A program made the position numbers and the translations under genes. Shown here piece after piece: positions 37,327-45,980 of a stretch of 64,000 bases of DNA. The notes under the pieces were generated by a model that did not search any database, was not told the DNA's origin, and saw nothing but the letters and a program-made list of their open reading frames with translations. Each line of letters starts with the position of its first letter. Position 1 is the first letter of the stretch. The DNA is from Actinophytocola sp036378875. Lineage in GTDB: Bacteria > Actinomycetota > Actinomycetes > Mycobacteriales > Pseudonocardiaceae. The stretch lies in contig NZ_DASUVO010000142.1 in the NCBI RefSeq assembly GCF_036378875.1, positions 1-64,000 of the forward strand, in the 5' to 3' direction.

Positions 37327-38529
37327 TTAGCGGGCCGCACCGACAATTTCGGTTCGCCGCGCCAGCAGCCAGCCAACCGCCAGGCACGACACCGCTCCGG
37401 ACACCAGGAGCGTCACCCGAGTGCCGGCCCACGTGCCCAGCACCCCGCCGAGCAGGCTGCCCACCGACATCACGCTCCACACGGTCAGTTCCATGGTGGC
37501 GTTGACCCGGCCGAGCAGCTCCGGCGCGCACACGGTCTGTCGGATGGTCATCATCACCACGTTCGTCGCGATGATGCAGAAGCTGGAAACGAATCCGCTG
37601 GCCACCCACCACACCAGACCCCACCCGGGTGTCGTGAACGCCTGAGCCAGGAACGCCAGCCCGAGCAGAAACACACCCCACAGCAGCACGCGTGCCTGCC
37701 CGAGCCGTGCGACCAGCCGACGCGTCACCGCCGACGCCAGCAACGCGCCCAGTAGCCCCACGGTGCCGAGCAGGCCGATCACGCCGGCGGACAGGCCGAT
37801 GTCCCGCACCAGGAACACCATGCTCACACCCATGCCGCCGGCCTGGCCGAGCACGATCGTCGCCGTGCTCATCGTCAACGAGCGCAGCACGGGATGCCGG
37901 AACACGTACCGCACACCTTCGGTGATCTCGCGGCCGAGGTGCCGGTCCGGAGCGGGGGCCACCGGCGGCTCGCGGTGTCGGATGGCCCGAACCCACAGCG
38001 CGGACCACAGGAAGGTCAGCGCGTCGAACGCGAACACGAACGGCGCGGTCAGCAGCTGGACCAGGTAGCCACCCGTGCTGGCGCCCGCGACCGCCGCCAC
38101 CGACGCGTTGGCCGCCAGCTTCGCGTTCGCGTCGACCAGCTGGTCGGCCGGGACCAGCCGGGGCAGATACGACTGGTGCGCCACGTCGAAGAACACCGTG
38201 AGCACGCCGACCAGGAACACCACCACGTACAGCTGCCACAGCGTGAGGACCCCGAACACCGCGGCCAGGGGCACTGTCAGCATGAGGATCGCGCGTCCGA
38301 CATCGGTGATCACCAGCACCGGCCGGCAGCGGGTCCGGTCGACCCAGGCGCCGGCGAGCAGGCCGAACAGCAGCCATCCCAGCGTCTCGCACGTCCGCAC
38401 CAGCGCGACCTCGAACGTCGACGCGTTCAGGTACAGGACCGCGAGCAGTGGCGCGGCGAGAAACGTCATGCGGGTGCCGACCTGGTTGACGGCGTCCGCC
38501 AGCCACAACCGCCGAAAGTCCACGACCAC
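37327..38529 (-). CDS. MFS transporter (enterobactin-exporter/MFS-3-like)
   Basis: This 400-residue protein has about 12 hydrophobic helices and the MFS loop motif LAGAWVDRTRCRPVLVITDVGRA after helix 2. The TFEVALVRTCETLGWLLFGLLAG region resembles EntS/MFS_3 exporters. The probable start is GTG 38529. It ends 10 bp before the SNF2 gene start and may be co-transcribed with it. The substrate cannot be told from the sequence. It is divergent from the FHA gene, with under 100 bp between. Confidence 0.9.
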   Translation of the reverse strand: MVVDFRRLWLADAVNQVGTRMTFLAAPLLAVLYLNASTFEVALVRTCETLGWLLFGLLAGAWVDRTRCRPVLVITDVGRAILMLTVPLAAVFGVLTLWQLYVVVFLVGVLTVFFDVAHQSYLPRLVPADQLVDANAKLAANASVAAVAGASTGGYLVQLLTAPFVFAFDALTFLWSALWVRAIRHREPPVAPAPDRHLGREITEGVRYVFRHPVLRSLTMSTATIVLGQAGGMGVSMVFLVRDIGLSAGVIGLLGTVGLLGALLASAVTRRLVARLGQARVLLWGVFLLGLAFLAQAFTTPGWGLVWWVASGFVSSFCIIATNVVMMTIRQTVCAPELLGRVNATMELTVWSVMSVGSLLGGVLGTWAGTRVTLLVSGAVSCLAVGWLLARRTEIVGAAR

Positions 38530-38626
38530 ACCCTGCCAGTTAGCCCGGAAGTGTGGACGGGGTGCGGCCGGGGACCGGTCCCGGGACGGTCGGCTGATAC
38601 TGGGTCAGACGAGGAGGGAGGGCCGC

Positions 38627-39421
38627 ATGGACGGGAGCATGCTGGTGGAGGGGCAGCGGTTGTCCGGCAACCACGACAGTCTGGCCTTCGGTGTGCAGCG
38701 GCCGACGCCCGGCGCCATCTACGCACTCGCCATCGGCGGGGGTTTCGCCGTCGGCCCGCGGGAGGGACGCCGTGTGGTGTTCGGCCGCAACAAGCCCGAG
38801 GTCCACGTCTGCATCGGCGAGGACGACCGCAGGGTGAGCCGTCAGCACGGGCTCCTGACCTGCCAGGACGGCAGGTGGTGGGTGAGCAACACCGGCCGCC
38901 TGCCGATCCGGCTCCCCGGCTCGCAGTACCTGTTCAACGACGAGGACTCCCTGCCGCTGGCCGCCGGCTACACGCCACTGTTCGTGCCGGGCACCCGGGG
39001 CCGCGAACACCTGCTGGAGCTGTATGTCGCGGGAGACGACGGCGCACGGCCGGCGCCCCGCCCGAGCGATGTCACCGATCCGCCCCGCACCTGGCGGCTC
39101 CAGCAGGACGAACGGCTCGCCCTGGTCGTGCTCGGCCAGCGCTACCTGCTGCACGAGGCCGACCCGCAGCCGATGGGCCGCCAGCAGACCGCCGACCAGC
39201 TCATCGAGTTGCAGCCGGAGGCGGGATGGACGGCACGCAAGGTCGAGCACATGGTCACCGCGGTGCGTGCCCGCCTGTCCAAGGCCGGTGTGCCTGGCCT
39301 GACCCGCGAGGAGGTCGGCGAGCCCGTCGGCAACAAGCTCAACGACAACCTCCTGCGCGAGCTGCTGCTGTCCACCACGCTGGTGCCGCCGGACCTGCGG
39401 CTGCTGGAGGACCTGCCGTGA
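38627..39421 (+). CDS. FHA domain protein
   Basis: This 264-residue protein starts at ATG 38627 after a very strong GAGGAGGGAGGG Shine-Dalgarno. Its FHA core is visible: FGRNKPEVHVCI (Gly53-Arg54), RRVSRQHGLLTC (Ser71-x-x-His74), and WWVSNTGRLPIRLP. A C-terminal region of about 105 residues (WRLQQDERLALVVLGQRYLL up to VPPDLRLLEDLP) is shared with the next protein and looks like a helical, possibly winged-helix domain. FHA domains bind phosphothreonine, so the kinase encoded opposite is a candidate partner. Its stop overlaps the GTG of the next gene. Confidence 0.9.
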   Translation: MDGSMLVEGQRLSGNHDSLAFGVQRPTPGAIYALAIGGGFAVGPREGRRVVFGRNKPEVHVCIGEDDRRVSRQHGLLTCQDGRWWVSNTGRLPIRLPGSQYLFNDEDSLPLAAGYTPLFVPGTRGREHLLELYVAGDDGARPAPRPSDVTDPPRTWRLQQDERLALVVLGQRYLLHEADPQPMGRQQTADQLIELQPEAGWTARKVEHMVTAVRARLSKAGVPGLTREEVGEPVGNKLNDNLLRELLLSTTLVPPDLRLLEDLP

Positions 39422-40203
39422 CCGACTTCCGTCCCCAGCTGCTGCCCCCTTCCGTGGGCGGGCTGGCGGGGCGGGTGCCCGCCGCACCACCGGGCAGCAT
39501 CTTCGTGCTGGCCGCCCGCGGCGGGTTCGCGGCGCCGCCACAGGCCAGTTTCGAGGTGGTGTTCGGCCGCAAGGAACCGGACGTGCACGTGTGCATCGGC
39601 GCGGACGACCCCAGGGTCAGCCGTCTGCAGGGCCGGCTCGTGTGCACCGGCACCGAGTGGTGGCTGCGTAACGAGGGCAAGCTGCCGATCCGTCTGCCGC
39701 AGTCCCGCTTCCTGTTGACCGGCAACGAGATTCCGCTCGGCGAGGGGTACAGCCCGCTGTTCATCCGCACGTCCGAGCGGCGTGAGCACCTGCTGGAGGT
39801 GCGGGTGGTCGGCGCGGGTCGCGGGGACGCGTTGGCCGGCGCGGACGACCAGACGGCGACCGCGGCGGCGGACAGTTGGCGGATCGACGGCACAGAGCGG
39901 ATCGTGCTGACCGCGCTCGCGGCGCGGTACCTGCGGCAGGAGCCCCATCCACAGCCGCAGTCCTGGAAGCAGGTCAAGGAGGACCTGAACAGCTCGAACG
40001 TCACGCACTCCGACTGGACGGAGAAGAAGGCCGCGAACGTGGTGCTGAAGGTCCGCGAGCGGCTCCAGCCCTATGTCGCCGGGCTGCGCCTGGAGGACTG
40101 GGGCGACCCGGCCGGCAACATGGTCAACCACCAGCTGGTCCAGGAACTGTTGCAGACCGCGACGTTGCGGCCGCCGGACCTGCGGTTGCTGGACGCCGAC
40201 TAG
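39418..40203 (+). CDS. FHA-like protein, paralogue with altered phosphothreonine site
   Basis: This 261-residue protein starts at GTG 39418 (GTGA overlap with the previous stop). It is paralogous to the preceding gene over its whole length. The FHA landmarks are FGRKEPDVHVCI (Gly50-Arg51) and PRVSRLQGRLV, where the conserved His of SxxH is Gln71. The C-terminal region (WRIDGTERIVLTALAARYL to RPPDLRLLDAD) matches its neighbour. The His-to-Gln change suggests weaker or different phosphopeptide binding. The 3' end overlaps the convergent kinase gene by 4 bp. Confidence 0.88.
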   Translation: MTDFRPQLLPPSVGGLAGRVPAAPPGSIFVLAARGGFAAPPQASFEVVFGRKEPDVHVCIGADDPRVSRLQGRLVCTGTEWWLRNEGKLPIRLPQSRFLLTGNEIPLGEGYSPLFIRTSERREHLLEVRVVGAGRGDALAGADDQTATAAADSWRIDGTERIVLTALAARYLRQEPHPQPQSWKQVKEDLNSSNVTHSDWTEKKAANVVLKVRERLQPYVAGLRLEDWGDPAGNMVNHQLVQELLQTATLRPPDLRLLDAD

Positions 40204-41039
40204 CGCCGACGCACGGGGCCGCCCGCTAGCGCGTTCGCCAGTTCCTCGGCCAACGCCCCACAGGTGCCGTACCGGTGCCGCGGCCGCTTCGCGAGAGCGG
40301 TGGCCAGGACCTTGTTCAGCGTCGACGGCAGGTCCGGGCGCAACGCGGTGACCGCGAGCGGGTCCTCGTGGAGCTGCGCCCACAGCAGCTCGGCGGCGTC
40401 CGTGTGCTCGTGGGGTGGACGGCCGGTGAGGCATTCGTAGAGCACGACGCCGAGCGAGTACACGTCCGCACGCGGGTCGACCGGTGCCGCCTTGTCGATG
40501 GGAATCAGCTCAGGCGCGACGTAGCCCGGGGTGCCGACGCGTCGGCCGGCGGCCGCGATCCCGAAGTCGCACAGCAGGACCTGCCCGGTGCGCCGGTCGA
40601 CGAGGATGTTGCTCGGCTTGACGTCGCGGTGCACGACACCAGCCGTGTGCGCGTGGTCCAAAGCGGACGCCACCGAGTGGGCCAAGTGGACGGTGCGCAC
40701 CGGGTCCAGCGGGCCGGACCGGAGCAGGTCGCGCAGGTTCGGCCCGTCCACGTACGGCATGACCAGGTACAGCGGTTCACCTTCTGTGTGCACGGAGTAC
40801 ACCGGAACGATGTTGGCGTGTCCGAGTTCTGGCGCCATCTCCTGACGGAACCGGTCCCGGAAACCGTCCTCTGTGGCCAGTCGAGGCGTGACGACCTTGA
40901 CCGCGACGAGCCGGCCGCCACCTGCCTCTTCCGTTGCGAGGTAGACGACGCTCATCCTGGTCTCGGACAGCTTTCGGATCAGCCGGAACCGCGGTAGTTC
41001 CGGCTGTTCTGGGAAGTGGTCGTCGGTGATTTGACCCAT
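40200..41039 (-). CDS. Soluble Ser/Thr protein kinase
   Basis: This 279-residue Hanks-type kinase has no membrane segment or sensor domain. Catalytic residues are intact: Lys48 (VAVKVV), HRDVKPSN with Asp139, and DFG with Asp158. GTPGYVAPE marks the activation segment. The glycine-rich loop is degenerate (RKLSETRMSVVYLA has none of the usual glycines). Compared with PknA/PknB-type kinases it is a minimal catalytic domain. It converges on the two FHA genes, so the three probably form a phospho-signalling module. This is inferred from position. Confidence 0.93.
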   Translation of the reverse strand: MGQITDDHFPEQPELPRFRLIRKLSETRMSVVYLATEEAGGGRLVAVKVVTPRLATEDGFRDRFRQEMAPELGHANIVPVYSVHTEGEPLYLVMPYVDGPNLRDLLRSGPLDPVRTVHLAHSVASALDHAHTAGVVHRDVKPSNILVDRRTGQVLLCDFGIAAAGRRVGTPGYVAPELIPIDKAAPVDPRADVYSLGVVLYECLTGRPPHEHTDAAELLWAQLHEDPLAVTALRPDLPSTLNKVLATALAKRPRHRYGTCGALAEELANALAGGPVRRR

Positions 41040-41103
41040 GATGCCAGGCCCCTCACCGGTGTCCGCTTTGCATTTGAATAATTCTCACGTTCAGCCTTCC
41101 AGG

Positions 41104-41140
41104 GTTGACTGGTTGTCTGTACAGTCAACGCGCACAGACA
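41104..41140. promoter_or_regulatory. Overlapping inverted repeats upstream of the tetR-type gene
   Basis: gttgactg (41104-41111) and cagtcaac (41122-41129) form a perfect 8-bp inverted repeat with a 10-nt spacer. A second pair, tgtctgt (41114-41120) and acagaca (41134-41140), is interleaved with it. They lie 47-83 bp upstream of a TetR-family start and are probably its own operator. Confidence 0.65.
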
Positions 41141-41186
41141 GTGACGGAAGGGGGCATACAAGGCGCGAATGGCGAGGTAGCAACGC

Positions 41187-41852
41187 GTGTCGCCACGATC
41201 GGCGAAGGTCAACCGGGAGCTCAGGGCGCAGTCGCGCGAGCGGATCCTCGACGCGGCACTGGCCGTGTTCGCCGAGAAGGGCTACCACAACGCGACGATC
41301 TCGGAGATCACCGCGCGGGCCGGGGTCTCTCGAGGACTTCTCACCTACTACTTCCCAGACAAGCAGCAGTTGGTGCACGAGCTGCTCAGCCGCTACCTCG
41401 ACCGTGTCGCGCAGCTGACGAACGTCGTCGGCACCCCGGACGAGCGCCTCGGCGCGATCATCGACGGGGTCCTGCTCGCGGTGCACAAAAGCCAACCGCT
41501 GCAGCGGATGGTGCTCAGCCTGATGACCCACCCGTCGACCCATCCGGTCTTCGTGCAGGTGGAGCGCCAGAAGCACGACAGACTGGCCGCCATCGAGGAC
41601 ACCCTGCGCGAGCTGTTCGCCGCCCGCGGCGCCGCCGACCCGGCGCTGGAGGAGGTCATGCTCCGCAGCGTGCTCGAGGGCGTCATCTTCAAGGCGTCCG
41701 TGTACGCCGACGGCTACCCGCTCGAGCGGATGCGCCGCCGGCTCCATCAGATGTACGACCTACCCGCACCCGACCGTGCCCTGATCGACGAGGACCCACC
41801 ACCGGTCGGCCGCCTGCGGGCACAGACAGGTTTCTTCCAGGAGGACAAGTGA
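41187..41852 (+). CDS. TetR-family transcriptional regulator
   Basis: This 221-residue protein has an N-terminal TetR helix-turn-helix (RERILDAALAVFAEKGYHNATISEITARAGVSRGLLTYYFPDKQQLVHELL) and an all-helical ligand domain. The start is GTG 41187. Its TGA overlaps the GTG of the next gene, so it is co-translated with a small unknown protein and the following membrane genes. The inverted repeats just upstream suggest autoregulation. The ligand is unknown. Confidence 0.93.
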   Translation: MSPRSAKVNRELRAQSRERILDAALAVFAEKGYHNATISEITARAGVSRGLLTYYFPDKQQLVHELLSRYLDRVAQLTNVVGTPDERLGAIIDGVLLAVHKSQPLQRMVLSLMTHPSTHPVFVQVERQKHDRLAAIEDTLRELFAARGAADPALEEVMLRSVLEGVIFKASVYADGYPLERMRRRLHQMYDLPAPDRALIDEDPPPVGRLRAQTGFFQEDK

Positions 41853-42349
41853 ACGCTGAGGCACTCGCCGCCAGCTTCGACAACCCGGCAGGCTTCGCGG
41901 CGGTGATCAAGGGGATGTTCTCGGGTGGCAAGGCCAAGAAGGCCCACGCCATCTGGACTTCCGCGCAGAGCAAGGGCGTCTATCCGGCCGTCGAGCTGCG
42001 GTTCTCGACGCACGAGTCGACCGGCTACGCCGTGATGGCCTTCTCCGACCGGGGACCCATCGACCTGAACACGCGGGAAACCCTTGCGGCACAAGCGGAA
42101 CGCTTCCCGCTCGGCACTCTCAGATACGAGTCGTGGGTGTACTCGTCGCTGGAGCCGCACGGCTGGCACCCGCGGCTCAACTGGGACGCGAACGACCACA
42201 CGATCGACGCGATCGCCGACCCGTTCCCCGGCATTCACGTGTTCACGGCCGTGACCAAGGCCAAGGGCGCCGACCGGCCGCTCGTGGCGCACTGCGTGGT
42301 CGACGGCAAGGACTACATCTACCCCATCCCCGGCGATCGGCTGCGCTGA
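41849..42349 (+). CDS. Hypothetical protein in the TetR operon
   Basis: This 166-residue soluble protein starts at GTG 41849 (GTGA overlap with the tetR-type stop, AGGAGG just upstream). It shows the patterns AEALAASFDNPAGFAAVIKG, GIHVFTAVTKAKGADRPLVAHCVVDGKDY and several Trp residues, but no motif I can assign. It lies directly before a DUF1266 gene. The tight coupling to the regulator suggests a shared process. Function is unknown. Confidence 0.75.
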   Translation: MNAEALAASFDNPAGFAAVIKGMFSGGKAKKAHAIWTSAQSKGVYPAVELRFSTHESTGYAVMAFSDRGPIDLNTRETLAAQAERFPLGTLRYESWVYSSLEPHGWHPRLNWDANDHTIDAIADPFPGIHVFTAVTKAKGADRPLVAHCVVDGKDYIYPIPGDRLR

Positions 42350-42350
42350 C

Positions 42351-43214
42351 ATGATCGAGCAACTGCAACAGCAGATGGGCGGCGCGTTCTGGGTGGTCGC
42401 CATCGCCGCGCCGGTCCTGGTCCTCGTGGTGATCCTCCAGATCGTGTTCAAGACCCGGGCGAAGGTCAAGCAGGTCAAGCAGGTCTTCCGGTCCGGCTCC
42501 ATCGTCACCGACAAGTCCGCGGCGACGACCGGGCCCATCGCGTTCGGGCTCGCGTGCGGCGCGCACATGGCCGTGAACCAGGGCGTGGCGTGGAACGACA
42601 TGGAGGGCGTCGGCTTCGCCAAGCTGGAGCTGAAGATGGACCTCGCCGAGATGTGGGGCGTGCACGACCGCACCGACTGGCGCCGCGTCAGCGAGGCGAA
42701 ACTCTCGCCGCAGACGGACAACCTGGAGCACGTCGCCGTCGAGCTGCGCCGCGAGGTCGGCGCGACCGACCACGCCGGCTGGCAGAAGGCGATCCACGAG
42801 GCGGCGAACATCGGGCGGGTGCCGCTGCACAGCGTGCCGGCACTGGTCGAGGCCGCGGAGCGGATCACGCGCTACGAGGAGCGGTTCCGCGCCGACGGCA
42901 TGGTTTCCGGTGTGGTGTCGAGCGTTCGCGTGTACGACTGGGGTCGCGCGGTCAACCTGGCCCGCTGGGGCCTGCGGCTCGGCTACTGCGACCGCACCCA
43001 GGCGGAGAACGTGGTCCTGCGCGTCGGTGAGCTGTGCGCGACGCACTACAGCTCGTGGGCGGACCTCTCCGCCGGATTCGCCATGGGGCGCCTGCTGTTC
43101 TTCGACGACGAGGACTTCCCGGTCCACTACGTGACCGTCCGGGAGGCACACCGCAAACTCCTCACCGAAGCGGAAAGTCCATTCCGGACACTGCCCTGGC
43201 CGGCCAGACGATGA
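42351..43214 (+). CDS. DUF1266 family membrane-anchored protein
   Basis: This 287-residue protein has one N-terminal membrane helix (FWVVAIAAPVLVLVVILQIVF, residues 10-30) followed by a soluble domain. The DUF1266 signature is clear: RVYDWGRAVNLARWGLRLGY, then TQAENVVLRVGELCATHYSSWADLSAGFAMGRLLFFD. Function of the family is unknown. The start ATG follows the previous stop by 1 bp, and its own stop overlaps the next ATG. Confidence 0.85.
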   Translation: MIEQLQQQMGGAFWVVAIAAPVLVLVVILQIVFKTRAKVKQVKQVFRSGSIVTDKSAATTGPIAFGLACGAHMAVNQGVAWNDMEGVGFAKLELKMDLAEMWGVHDRTDWRRVSEAKLSPQTDNLEHVAVELRREVGATDHAGWQKAIHEAANIGRVPLHSVPALVEAAERITRYEERFRADGMVSGVVSSVRVYDWGRAVNLARWGLRLGYCDRTQAENVVLRVGELCATHYSSWADLSAGFAMGRLLFFDDEDFPVHYVTVREAHRKLLTEAESPFRTLPWPARR

Positions 43215-44092
43215 GCTGGCCCGAAACCGTCGCAGAGCGGCGGATGCTGCTCTTCGCGGTGCTCATGGGACTCGTCATCGCCGGCTGGATGTTCTACTTC
43301 ATGAGGAACGCCTGGCTCAAGACGTGGGAGGAACGCGAGCGGCGCAGGCCAAAGCCGGACAACCCGGTGTACGCCGGCGCCGCGCCGCCCACCGGCCCGT
43401 ACGTGGCCGCACTCGGCGTCGGCGCGATCCGGGCGGCCGAGTACGAGGAGCCGGTCGACAAGCTCGACTACACCCGCTCGAAGAAACGCGCGCAGGCGCT
43501 GCTGGTCGAGGAACTCGGGGAGAGCGCGCGCGACAACGTGCCACGAGCGCTCCGCGCGTTGCTCGGCGGCGAGGCCGAGGATCCCGCCAGCGGCATCGCG
43601 CTGGTGGAGGAGGCGTTGCGGCAGCGCACGAAGTCCGGCCCCGAACTGTGGACGTTCGCGTTGGAACAGTTCGCCACCGCGCGCGGCCTGCCTTACGCCG
43701 AACGGCAGTCGATGCTCGCGATCGCCGTGGACATCGGCCGCGCGGAGGACCGGCTGCGGCTCGACGGGCTGCTGGGACCGGGCGAGTACATCCCGTCACT
43801 GCTGGCCAACCACTGGGCGGACGGTGTCCACGTCGTCCGGTGCGCGATGCGGGCCGGCTGGCTGCCGACGCCGCAGGGGCTCGAGTACCTGGAACGGGCC
43901 GGCGGGTTGACCGCGAAGTGGTACCCGACGTGGTCCACGGTGATCAGCGCACAGCTGCTGCCGGCGTTACTGAGCGATGACGCCGCGGAACTGGTGTGGC
44001 GGGTGCCGGTGGCGCGGCGCCTGATGAGCGACGGGCCGAGCCCGTTCCGGGTGCCGCTGCGCGGCGGTTTCGGGCTGGCGGGCACGAGGTAA
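43211..44092 (+). CDS. Hypothetical membrane-anchored protein
   Basis: This 293-residue protein starts at ATG 43211 (ATGA overlap). It has a single N-terminal membrane helix (LLFAVLMGLVIAGWMFYFM, residues 13-31) and a cytoplasm-facing or extracytoplasmic helical domain rich in Ala, Leu and Arg. It shares the anchor-plus-domain layout of the DUF1266 protein before it, but I cannot see the signature. No further assignment is possible. Confidence 0.72.
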   Translation: MSWPETVAERRMLLFAVLMGLVIAGWMFYFMRNAWLKTWEERERRRPKPDNPVYAGAAPPTGPYVAALGVGAIRAAEYEEPVDKLDYTRSKKRAQALLVEELGESARDNVPRALRALLGGEAEDPASGIALVEEALRQRTKSGPELWTFALEQFATARGLPYAERQSMLAIAVDIGRAEDRLRLDGLLGPGEYIPSLLANHWADGVHVVRCAMRAGWLPTPQGLEYLERAGGLTAKWYPTWSTVISAQLLPALLSDDAAELVWRVPVARRLMSDGPSPFRVPLRGGFGLAGTR

Positions 44093-44101
44093 TCCAGGGG
44101 A

Positions 44102-44587
44102 ATGGCGGTCGAGACCCACGAGAGCACGGAGTCCAAGGACGAGCGGTTGGCTCGCAACGTCAGCGAGCTGCTGCAGGAGCTGCGCGTCGCACAGGCCGGC
44201 GTGCAGTTCCTGTTCGGCTTCCTGCTCGCGGTCGCGTTCACCGAGCACTACGCCCGCGCGTCCGGGTTCGAGCAGGTGGTGCACCTCGTGGCGGTGGTGT
44301 TCGCGACGGCGTCCGTCGCGCTGTTGACCGCGCCGGCGGCCTGGCACCGGCTGCTGTTCCGTCAGGGCCAGCGCCCGGAGATCCTGCGCGTGGCGAACGT
44401 GCTGATGGTCGCTGGCCTCGTCTGTCTCGCGATCGCGATGACGGCGACGGTGCTGCTGCTGTTCAAGGTCGTCGTCGGCACCGCGATCGCGACCGTCTTC
44501 GCCGTGCTGGTCGCCATCCTGTTCGCCGTGCTGTGGTTCGTGCTCCCACTGCGCACCCGCCGCAACGGGGACGGGAACGGTGACTAG
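44102..44587 (+). CDS. DUF6328-like four-helix membrane protein
   Basis: This 161-residue protein begins with a conserved amphipathic stretch (RLARNVSELLQELRVAQAGVQFLFGFLLAVAF) followed by three more membrane helices (VVHLVAVVFATASVALLTA, ILRVANVLMVAGLVCLAIAM and AIATVFAVLVAILFAVLWFV). The LLQELRVAQxGVQ start is what I associate with DUF6328. Function is unknown. The 3' end overlaps the convergent Ca-repeat gene by 4 bp. Confidence 0.8.
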   Translation: MAVETHESTESKDERLARNVSELLQELRVAQAGVQFLFGFLLAVAFTEHYARASGFEQVVHLVAVVFATASVALLTAPAAWHRLLFRQGQRPEILRVANVLMVAGLVCLAIAMTATVLLLFKVVVGTAIATVFAVLVAILFAVLWFVLPLRTRRNGDGNGD

Positions 44588-45213
44588 TTGATCAGGTCGT
44601 CGTACCACTCGCTGATCGAGTCGCGGTCGGCGTCCGGAGCGTCCTCGAGCGTGTCGAACAGCTCGTTCGTGTCGTCGCCGTCCTCGCCGCGCGGCTCGTA
44701 ACCGCTGCCCTCGTCGCTGTCCGTGGGCATCCCGGGGTTGCTGTTGGCGTCGGTGTCGTCGTCCGAGCCGTGGCCCTCCGGTGTGTCACCCGGCGCCTCG
44801 CCGTCCTCTTCCTGGTCGGTGCCGTACGGCTCGTAGCCGTTGTCCGTTTCGGGCGAGTTGGGATCCGTGTCGTCGGCCGGTCCGGGTGACGGCTGCGGCG
44901 TCGGCTCCGGCTGCGGCTGCGGTGCCGACGCCTGCGGGCTGCCGCCCTGGCCGTGCGCGTTCCAGGTGCCCATGCCGGTCGGGTCGTGGTAGGCGTCCTC
45001 CGCGATCCCGTCGTCGTTCTGGTCGAGCACCGCGGTGTCGGCGACGCCGTCGCCGTCCGAGTCCCACATGACGTCGTCGACCCGGCCGTCACCGTCGAAG
45101 TCCAACGCGACGGCGTCCGCCGTGCCGTCGCCGTCAACGTCGACGTTCGCCTCCGAGTGGTGGACGTTCGGGGCGCTCTCACCGGTGCCGAACGAGTACT
45201 CGATGTCGGGCAT
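44584..45213 (-). CDS. Acidic protein with calcium-binding DxDGDG repeats
   Basis: This 209-residue protein has no signal peptide. It starts after a GGGGGGAG Shine-Dalgarno. Residues 22-75 contain four consecutive loops (DVDGDGTADAV, DFDGDGRVDDV, DSDGDGVADTA, DQNDDGIAEDA), the pattern of thrombospondin type-3 or EF-hand-like Ca-binding repeats. The rest is very acidic and low complexity (Asp/Glu/Pro/Gln), ending in EDAPDADRDSISEWYDDLIN. Export would need a leaderless route, such as the ESX system, but no WXG or YxxxD motif stands out. The role is unknown. Confidence 0.8.
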   Translation of the reverse strand: MPDIEYSFGTGESAPNVHHSEANVDVDGDGTADAVALDFDGDGRVDDVMWDSDGDGVADTAVLDQNDDGIAEDAYHDPTGMGTWNAHGQGGSPQASAPQPQPEPTPQPSPGPADDTDPNSPETDNGYEPYGTDQEEDGEAPGDTPEGHGSDDDTDANSNPGMPTDSDEGSGYEPRGEDGDDTNELFDTLEDAPDADRDSISEWYDDLIN

Positions 45214-45325
45214 GTCTCCCCCCGGGGCCGGGTCGGTTGTCTGGAACGTAGATGCACGGCGTGCCGCTGCGGTTCCGTTGGGGAGTCTGCCAGTTCTGCC
45301 CTGGTACGACGACGAAATGTTCCGG

Positions 45326-45817
45326 TCAGGCCGCCAGGCGGTGCTGCGCGGTGAGCCGGCGCGTCATCCCGATCACGGCGTACGCCGGCGGCAGCGACCG
45401 CATCGGGTTGGGCGGCTCGAGCCAGTGCCAGTGCGTCCCGGACCGCACATGCGGGCTGGTGGGCACGACGACGTGATGGCCGTGCGGCACGACGAGCACG
45501 TGGACGTCGGAGAGGTCGGCCGCGATGTTCGGTCTCAGCCGGTCGATTGGTTTCGTGAAGAACGTCCAGTAGCCGCCGTCCGGGTCGGCCATCACCGGAC
45601 CCAACAGCAGTGCGATGCACAGCTCGGCACGCACCAGCGCACCAAGACGCGCCGGCATCCGCACGGCGTCGATGGTGTGGCCGACCGCGACGGTGAGTAC
45701 CCGCTCACCGACGCGAACGGAGACGGGCCAACCGAGCAGTTCCTCATAGGTGGCGCGGCCGCGGGCGAGTTCTCGGAGCCACGCCGGCGCTGACCGGTTC
45801 GTGATCGAGGTTGTCAT
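45326..45817 (-). CDS. Hypothetical protein, possibly primase/polymerase N-terminal-like
   Basis: This 163-residue protein has the pattern DPDGGYWTFFTKPIDRLRPNIAADL, then VHVLVVPHGHHVVVPTSPHVRSGTHWHWLEPP. It recalls small actinobacterial proteins annotated as similar to the bifunctional DNA primase/polymerase N-terminal domain. I cannot confirm catalytic residues, so the assignment is weak. It is divergent from the alkyltransferase gene, with about 160 bp between. Confidence 0.65.
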   Translation of the reverse strand: MTTSITNRSAPAWLRELARGRATYEELLGWPVSVRVGERVLTVAVGHTIDAVRMPARLGALVRAELCIALLLGPVMADPDGGYWTFFTKPIDRLRPNIAADLSDVHVLVVPHGHHVVVPTSPHVRSGTHWHWLEPPNPMRSLPPAYAVIGMTRRLTAQHRLAA

Positions 45818-45980
45818 GGTGATTCCCGGGTGGTTCGGCGCGCCGGAGTCGAACTCCGACGTTCCTCAGGCTTCCACGACGCGGATGACGGACGATGGAG
45901 CTTCCGTGGAGCCTCCGTCAATGCATGTGCATGTCCGAAAACGGCCAGCCTCGACGCGCCGACACGGGCACGGTAGAGGC

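Noticed and set aside
45836..45910. A possible minus-strand tRNA suggested by cggagttcgactccgg followed by gccgaacca
   Set aside because: The T-stem does not pair with a 7-nt loop, and no 5' acceptor strand or anticodon arm is found upstream.
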